From assembly GCA_000708835.1 (NCBI GenBank), contig DF237428.1, forward strand, positions 1 through 64,000: a stretch of 64,000 bases of DNA, read 5' to 3'. Source of the DNA: Klebsormidium nitens (lineage: Eukaryota > Streptophyta > Klebsormidiophyceae > Klebsormidiales > Klebsormidiaceae). The notes beneath the pieces are model-generated. The model was not told where the DNA came from, searched no databases, and saw only the letters and a program-made list of their open reading frames with translations. Of this stretch, positions 58,601 to 64,000 are shown one piece after another. The position numbers and the translations under genes are program-made. Each line of letters starts with the position of its first letter. Positions within the stretch are counted from its first letter, which is position 1.

Positions 58601-59988
58601 TTAGGGGAGACGTCTTTGCAAGCCCGAACAATCGAAGCGGATTTCTGCGTTTACGCACTTATACCAGTACTCTACTGTAAGATACAGTATCAAGCTCTCA
58701 ACCAACGGCAGTATACTCAAAAGCCACCCGTAATATGTGGATATAAGGAGATGGGCTTATATATAAGCCCACCTCCTTTAGCTGGAATGGCAACGACGTG
58801 GCTGTGGGCCCAAACCCAAACAGACCGGCCGCGCCTTGCTCAAAGCCCGCCTGGAAAGTTGTCGTTCCGAGAAATATGCGGGCTTCCCCGGAGGAGACCC
58901 CACCTACCGACACCGTATCCTGAACGTACTTTCCTGCATCATAAGCGGGACGGTAGATTGAGATTCGTTAGTAAATCCGGTTGCTTGAGGACTTCGAACA
59001 CAACTTCGAGGATCTAATTGCTCTTGATTGAAGTTGTCGAGGCTTGTGAGGACGTAATCCCGTTCGTGAGACCTCAGAGCTAGCTCCTTGAAGTTGAGTT
59101 CAACCTGCTCGTACATTCCCTCACCCGCAGTCAAATTCTGACGCTTTGAATGGGAGCATATAAGTTCTTCTATTTAACATGTCGGAGGACGTGGGTCGTT
59201 CCTAGTCGTTGCAATCTGCAGATACATTCTTTTACCCAACATTCAGATCCTGTCGCTTTCAACGGGGACGAAAGCCACTGCCTAGATTCCTTCAAGACAC
59301 TTGTAATGACAGATTGAGCTTTTGATCTCAAATTACTCGTGAATTATCCATTTCATGGCGCTCCGTTTCTCACCATAAAACTCAATAAGAAGCACTTTGT
59401 AAACAGATAACTCCAACCTGCCGCGTTGCCGCTCCCAAACCCGATCTCAAACTGACACGTGCCGTTCTCCGAATAGCCCCTTCCCAGACAGCCCGTATCT
59501 CCTATCCCCCCAGGCGCCGCGCACCGCCCACATGGGGGGTCGGTGACCGCCGTACTCGAAACCAGGGGGTCGTATGTCGGCCCCGCGTACGGGCAGCTCG
59601 ACCCCCCCGAAAAGGGGCTGTTCTGGCACACGCTTGGCCCCGGGCAGGAGGTGCAGTCTGGCCCCTGAACGAAACATAGACTACTCCCGGTGTCAATGAT
59701 GACCGGGACATCTACCGGGGGGGTGCCCAGTGATACGTTTACCAGGAACAGGCCCAGGGGAAGGTTTCCCCCCGAAAGGGGGACGGCTGTGCTGGCGGAC
59801 CCTCCCTCCACGAAGCTGCTGAAGTAGGCCGCTTTGGCGGCGCTCTGCGATGCGCTGTGGTGAGGAGGGAAGGGCTGTCGCGCGACCGGAATGGTGATCT
59901 GAGCGGAAAGGAATGACAGCTGTCCAAAGAAGAGCGCGAGAAGGAGGAGCAAGGAGGAAAGAGGCAAGGGGCCGTTTTCCGGCGCCAT
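55617..59988 (-). CDS. Secreted pepsin-like (A1) aspartic protease
   Basis: Seven GT-AG exons (minus): 59988-59418, 58933-58773, 58258-57991, 57663-57552, 56953-56910 (44 nt), 56473-56265, 55706-55617, about 484 aa. The N-terminus is a strong signal peptide (LLLLLALFFG). The first catalytic motif is DTGSS at about 99-103. The second is assembled across a splice junction as VDSGTT at about 331-336. A Cys-rich insert (CTSCPGPSVCQNS) follows the first motif, and the C-terminal lobe ends with WVIGDSFLTDNL then VVFDAENSRVGF, the usual end of the family. The layout resembles plant atypical (nepenthesin-like) proteases that work in acidic apoplast or vacuole. The micro-exon is supported by phase and by completing CCLFERLSAFLTF. 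A TATA-like ATAAATAAG lies about 55-65 bp upstream of the ATG. Confidence 0.88.
58745..58778. repeat. Near-perfect 34-bp palindrome over an aspartic-protease splice donor
   Basis: Bases 58752-58771 form a perfect 20-bp palindrome (TGGGCTTATA and its complement). After one mismatch, seven more base pairs extend it to 58745-58778. The donor of exon 2 (cut between 58773 and 58772) lies inside one arm, and the other arm is an inverted copy of the exon end AAGGAG plus donor sequence. Confidence 0.9.
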
Positions 59989-62327
59989 GTTTGCTTGTGA
60001 AAAGGGTTCTTTCCTCCTCTAGGAGGGTCTTTGTAGGAGTCTTATTTATTTAAGAGTATAAATCAGGACTGGAAGCAAGTGAAGTAGCGCCAACAAATCT
60101 TGCTGGTTGAAGATGCGTAGACTCGTTTTTGCGATGGGACTATCATTCACAAGAAGCGAAGAGAGTTGCATGAAAGTGCGCCTCTTTATGCTCCTAAAGT
60201 CGAAGAGTTGTTGCAGTATGTAAAGTGCTGGTCCGAAATCTTTTGGAAGAAGCATGTTACTCGTATTGAGATTGTGCCTCTTCAGCCGAAGCCCACCTCA
60301 AGCCCGCGCCATGATGCTTCTTCCCTTACGCGAAAGTGCTGAGACGGAGGGGTCTTTTGAGCAGTTTTTATCCTGAGCGCCTCTTGTTTGGGATGTTGAA
60401 TAGCCTTCCACAATGATGAGTGGTTTCTCGCGCGAACTTTTCGCGACGCCCCCAAGTAAGGGGCCAAGAGAAGCGCACCCCTTACCAGACACGGAAAGCA
60501 GTGCCCGTTCCGAACACTCTCCTTGTGCTGGCGGATATCCCGGTTATAATGCAAAGGGGAGTGAATCAAATCATGTACTTAGCTAGTGAAGCCCGGTAAC
60601 ATCACTCCGTTTGGAGATCCGTTACTACAACCAGGGGAAACCTGAGAGTAACGCATGCAGCGCCCAGGAACGACGTGTGTTAGCTGCCCCTTTGTCGTAA
60701 CCTCCGAACTAACCCAGACTTTAAGGAAACCCCTAACGATCGGGGGCATCGTTCTTGACGTCCTCCTCACCATATTGATCTATCAATCTGCACACAAGTA
60801 TCCAGGATACTCGACAACGTGGCAGCGTGCTTGGCTTCACACCTGGCGGGCGAGCTCACAGATCTTGGGGGGTCTCTTGCTTGACTGCGGTACTATGATT
60901 GATCACTGTCAGGATGAGGAAGAAATAAAGCTGAGAATCGTTGCTATTGGTCCCCATCAAGTGGTCCCCATCAATCGAACCGCCCTGCGTACCATTCGAT
61001 GTGACTCCTTGCTTACTGTCGGATCATGATCCGCCATCAGCCAAATGCAACGGTGCAAAAAGCGTAGGTGGAAAAACGCAGATGGCTTATCACATCAGAT
61101 ATTCCCCAATCTTTTCCAAATGGGTATGCTTGTGCCGACTGATTCACAGATGCTGATCTGTGGTCTCGTTAGGGTGTTGGACCTGAAGAGAAGAGCGTCT
61201 ATACGACTCTTTACCAAGGCATTCAAAGAGGAGTAGTTTGGGCGGCATCCATGCATGCATGGTGCGTTTGCCTGACTCTGGTTGGCGTGTTGACTATGTA
61301 CGTACGAATCAAAACTTGAGTAGATCTTATACGTAAGATTGACGAATAATTAGCGTCCCTTAAAGTCGGACATTGCGCGAATTTTCGGCAGCTTGCATGC
61401 ATGGAAATCCCGGTTCAATCAACAGTGCGGCCAAGGCTTAAGTCACATTGATTGCAGAGATCGTCTGGCAAAAAGGTGAACGCTAGTCCGACCTGCAGGG
61501 CCTGGTACTAATCAGTCAATTAATATATACTGGCGGGTTTGCGCGGCTTGACGACTTCAAAATGTCGGGGGTCGTGTTCGCAGGCATCCCGGGCAGAGAT
61601 CCGGCAGGTGGCCATGCAATCCATACCGATATGACGTAATTCGGTCAAATTGCGAAGTTCGTATTTGCCATTGCATGCGGCGCATCTCCTCGCTGCCGTA
61701 AGTCCACTAGGCTTAGCACTGCGCATTTGGGAGTTCGATCCGACACATCAAGTCACCGTGAGCGGGCCTGATTGCATTCAACAAGCACTCGCGTTCTTTA
61801 TAAGTCGCATATGGAAGTGGCAACGCTTCCTAGCTGTTCGTTTTGCGTCATGTCCTCCCCTTCAATATATATTTTGCAATCGAATTCATGCTTCTTTGTG
61901 AAAGATTCGAAAGATCCATTGTCTGCAGTTCCGGCCGTCTGTCATCTGCAGTCCACCCAGGACATCGACGTTGACGTCGCGGTCAAAAACAAGTTACAAA
62001 GCAGACTCTTGAAGAGAACGTTTGACATGATCCTCAATCTAGCTGGGCATCACGTCCCTACGGGATCGCCGCCGACATGCAAAACTGGGTACCCGATACC
62101 TTAACGTCAGCAACACGCTTTAAAATCTTGACAATGACACACAACAGGACCTCTATAACTTCCGGAAACAACCTCTACACAAGCATACGTGCCTCTTATC
62201 CCGCAACCACCCAATGACCCCCAAGGGTTACTCAAAGCGGCGGTCATGTGCTCAGCTCTACCAGCATGTACTATTCTCAACCAACAACGGTCGACCTCAG
62301 GGCAGTCTATAGCGCGCTCCGCACAAT
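59989..62327. other. 2.3-kb intergenic region, no gene recognised
   Basis: The region lies between the protease start and the phosphofructokinase stop. A plus-strand frame at 60655-61029 (124 codons) has one hydrophobic stretch but no known motif. No RNA gene or transposon ends were found. Confidence 0.45.
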
Positions 62328-63777
62328 TCATTGCAGGCCACCCTGCTCCAACACCAGGGTGAAGTTGCTCTTCTCGGCGCTGGGTCCGTGGAACTGGATT
62401 GGGCCTGCAAGCGGAGCAGGGAAACCGAGAATGTGAGAATGTGCGTTCCGGTCGCATTGGCGGAAGGGTCCGATCCGCATGGAAGATCAAGACCCAAAGC
62501 ATGACTTGCCGGTCCCAGAAGTGCCGCGCCATCTGAGCTTTGAATTTCGAGCGGTCAGAAGTCGTTTTGCAAGGGAGCAAGAATGATCGTATGCTCTTTG
62601 GAACCCTGCCCGGCATCCATTCTATCACAAGGACCTTTTTCCCCCCAAAAAATTGACCAGACAAAACCGCCGTTGCGCCGGTCCATTGCTCATGTTGGCT
62701 GAATTTCGATCTTGTTACGAACCTGGTAGGACGAAAAGTTAACTGTGTGGGACCACTCAACTCCGGTTTTGACAATAACGAAGCGAACCAGATCAACTGG
62801 CGCACGCGTTAAGGCTGGCCTTCTTTTCAAACACCGAGCTTGCAGATGCTGCATAACCTGAGATGGAGTTGCAACGAATCCTTGCCTAAAAGCCAGACCC
62901 CCGAGTGCCCAATCGACGATCCGAAGATTCGAAGCCCGCGACTTGGATCCCAGAACCCCAGCTAAAAGAAGCAAGCTCCGGAAAAGAGAACCAGACCTCC
63001 AAAGTACAACCTCAAACCCCAAGACCAAAAACTCTTGACGTGGAAACGCCGGTACTCACCCGGGCATCTGTAGCAGTCCTCGACGGCCCACCGGTCCCTC
63101 TGCTCGGCGAACTGGAGGAAGGGCGCGCCGTTGAGCTCGGTCATGGCCTTCTTGATGACGGGCTTGTTCTTGCCTGCGAGAAAGAGTGTAACGGTATCAG
63201 CATTTCGAAGCGGACGGGCTGTGAAGCTCATCCCAGGGTTCCGCAACAGCCAAGATAATTCATATTTAGGAAGCAAAGTCTTATAATATCTACGCTCCAA
63301 TTCCCTTTCAGAATGTAGGGGCTACCTATTCAATCATTAAAGCTTTCGGCCGTGGCAGACACGCCGAGCTTCATCATTTCAACCAAGAAAGGTCCCCAGC
63401 TCTAGCTGCGTGGCTCTTGTGACGTGGCACTTTCCATATTTAGAATGTGACAGCGACGCGCTCGACTGCTGAATACTCACAAGGGCATGTCATCTCTGTC
63501 CCGTAAGTAGCTTGGATTGTGGTCAATAGGCAGCATGGGACGAAGACAAAGAAGACCGACTCCATAGGTAGAGAAAGATCCTTGCAAAACATGACAGCCA
63601 ACATAGTCGCCTAATCCCTGGGTCCTCATGCTAATGCACCCTCACTTGAATGGAGCAGAAAGAAAGAGAATAAGTCGGCCCGAAGGGCTTACCCTTGCGC
63701 TTTTCTACACACATGAGGGTAGTCAGATTGGTCCCGCCAACGGTCCACTCGTTGGAGGGGGCTGCCAGGTTCCCGAC
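62328..63777 (-). CDS. PPi-dependent phosphofructokinase (PFP) family, C-terminal exons; partial
   Basis: The last three exons (minus) are 63777-63693, 63173-63060 and 62404-62328, GT-AG with matching phases. They encode about 90 residues; the 5' part lies beyond the window. They read [22 protein letters not shown], then [23 protein letters not shown], then [13 protein letters not shown] and a short tail. This fits the end of long-type PPi-fructose-6-phosphate 1-phosphotransferases, where a TGYMA-type block precedes N-L-x-x-P-x-x-x-W and GPIQF/GPLQF-x-GP closes the domain. The enzyme interconverts fructose 6-phosphate and fructose 1,6-bisphosphate in cytosolic glycolysis using pyrophosphate. 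The catalytic centre is not in view, so subunit type and activity cannot be judged. Confidence 0.7.
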
Positions 63778-64000
63778 CTGCCAAGGAGAACAAAACGCGG
63801 AGTCAGAAGTCGCTGGGTTAGAAGAGACAAAGTCCAGAACAAAGGCTTGCACAAGGCAGGGTTAGGGGAGACAGGCTTTCACAGGGACCAGGGTCAGAAG
63901 GTGCTAGCTTTCAGAAGAGAAGGAACAAGATATGAGCTGCAAGTAGATGAATTTGGAGCACCAAGCTCAAGACGAACCGAGAGTCCGAAAGCACAGCAAG
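63778..64000. other. Intron or upstream part of the PFP gene at the window edge
   Basis: The acceptor of the exon starting at 63777 is at 63778-63780, so this sequence is most likely intron. No further exon could be placed with confidence before the window ends. Confidence 0.5.

Noticed and set aside
60655-61029. 124-codon plus-strand frame as a possible membrane protein gene
   Set aside because: It has no motif, no splice partner and no compositional sign of coding; one hydrophobic stretch alone is not enough.
1-64000. CRISPR array, prokaryotic operon or phage system
   Set aside because: Spliceosomal introns, signal peptides and eukaryote-only families fill the window. The only repeat ladders are exon-edge copies, not direct repeats with unique spacers.

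Overview
This window is nuclear DNA of a green, plant-lineage eukaryote. Almost every gene is split by short GT-AG introns. The set of genes fits a streptophyte alga with motile, flagellated cells (Klebsormidium-like), which is an inference from gene content. It includes a plant-type membrane-anchored NFXL2, a plant-type GH28 pectin-lyase-fold protein, an ARAD-like exostosin glycosyltransferase and a PPi-dependent phosphofructokinase. It also includes a ciliary WD40/coiled-coil protein of the CFAP57 (WDR65) family, which flowering plants lack. All gene models were built by hand from reading frames, GT/AG splice sites and phase continuity. No transcript or database search was available.

Layout from left to right: a secreted GH28-family protein (minus, 5199-844); a small mitochondrial FMC1/LYR-like protein (plus, 6761-7517); NFXL2, a RING/NFX1 zinc-finger protein with a C-terminal membrane anchor (minus, 15869-8369); CFAP57 (plus, 17130-31513, 19 exons, crossing a 519-N assembly gap); a divergent SMC ATPase (minus, 39990-32161, 21 exons); a GT47 exostosin glycosyltransferase (minus, 45271-41400); the mitochondrial cristae-junction protein MIC60/mitofilin (minus, 53788-47860); a secreted pepsin-like aspartic protease (minus, 59988-55617); and the 3' end of a PPi-dependent phosphofructokinase (minus, 63777-62328), which runs off the window. 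There is no operon logic. The genes are unrelated housekeeping, organelle, wall/secretory and ciliary functions. NFXL2/CFAP57 and GH28/FMC1 are divergent pairs; CFAP57/SMC and FMC1/NFXL2 are convergent pairs.

The most unusual feature is in the introns. In CFAP57, NFXL2 and MIC60 many introns carry one to three decayed tandem copies of the adjacent exon edge together with its splice site. I call these exon-edge echoes. The spacing is about 110-200 bp, most often 145-185 bp. Copies tend to decay with distance from the functional exon, and several keep an intact splice-site consensus. The neighbouring SMC gene has equally many introns and shows none that I could see. This looks like a recurrent junction-spanning tandem-duplication process that enlarges introns. 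Other notable structures are perfect hairpins in NFXL2 introns, a 34-bp near-palindrome over a splice donor in the protease gene, micro-exons of 37 and 44 nt, and a scaffold gap whose two flanks are identical for 33 bp.
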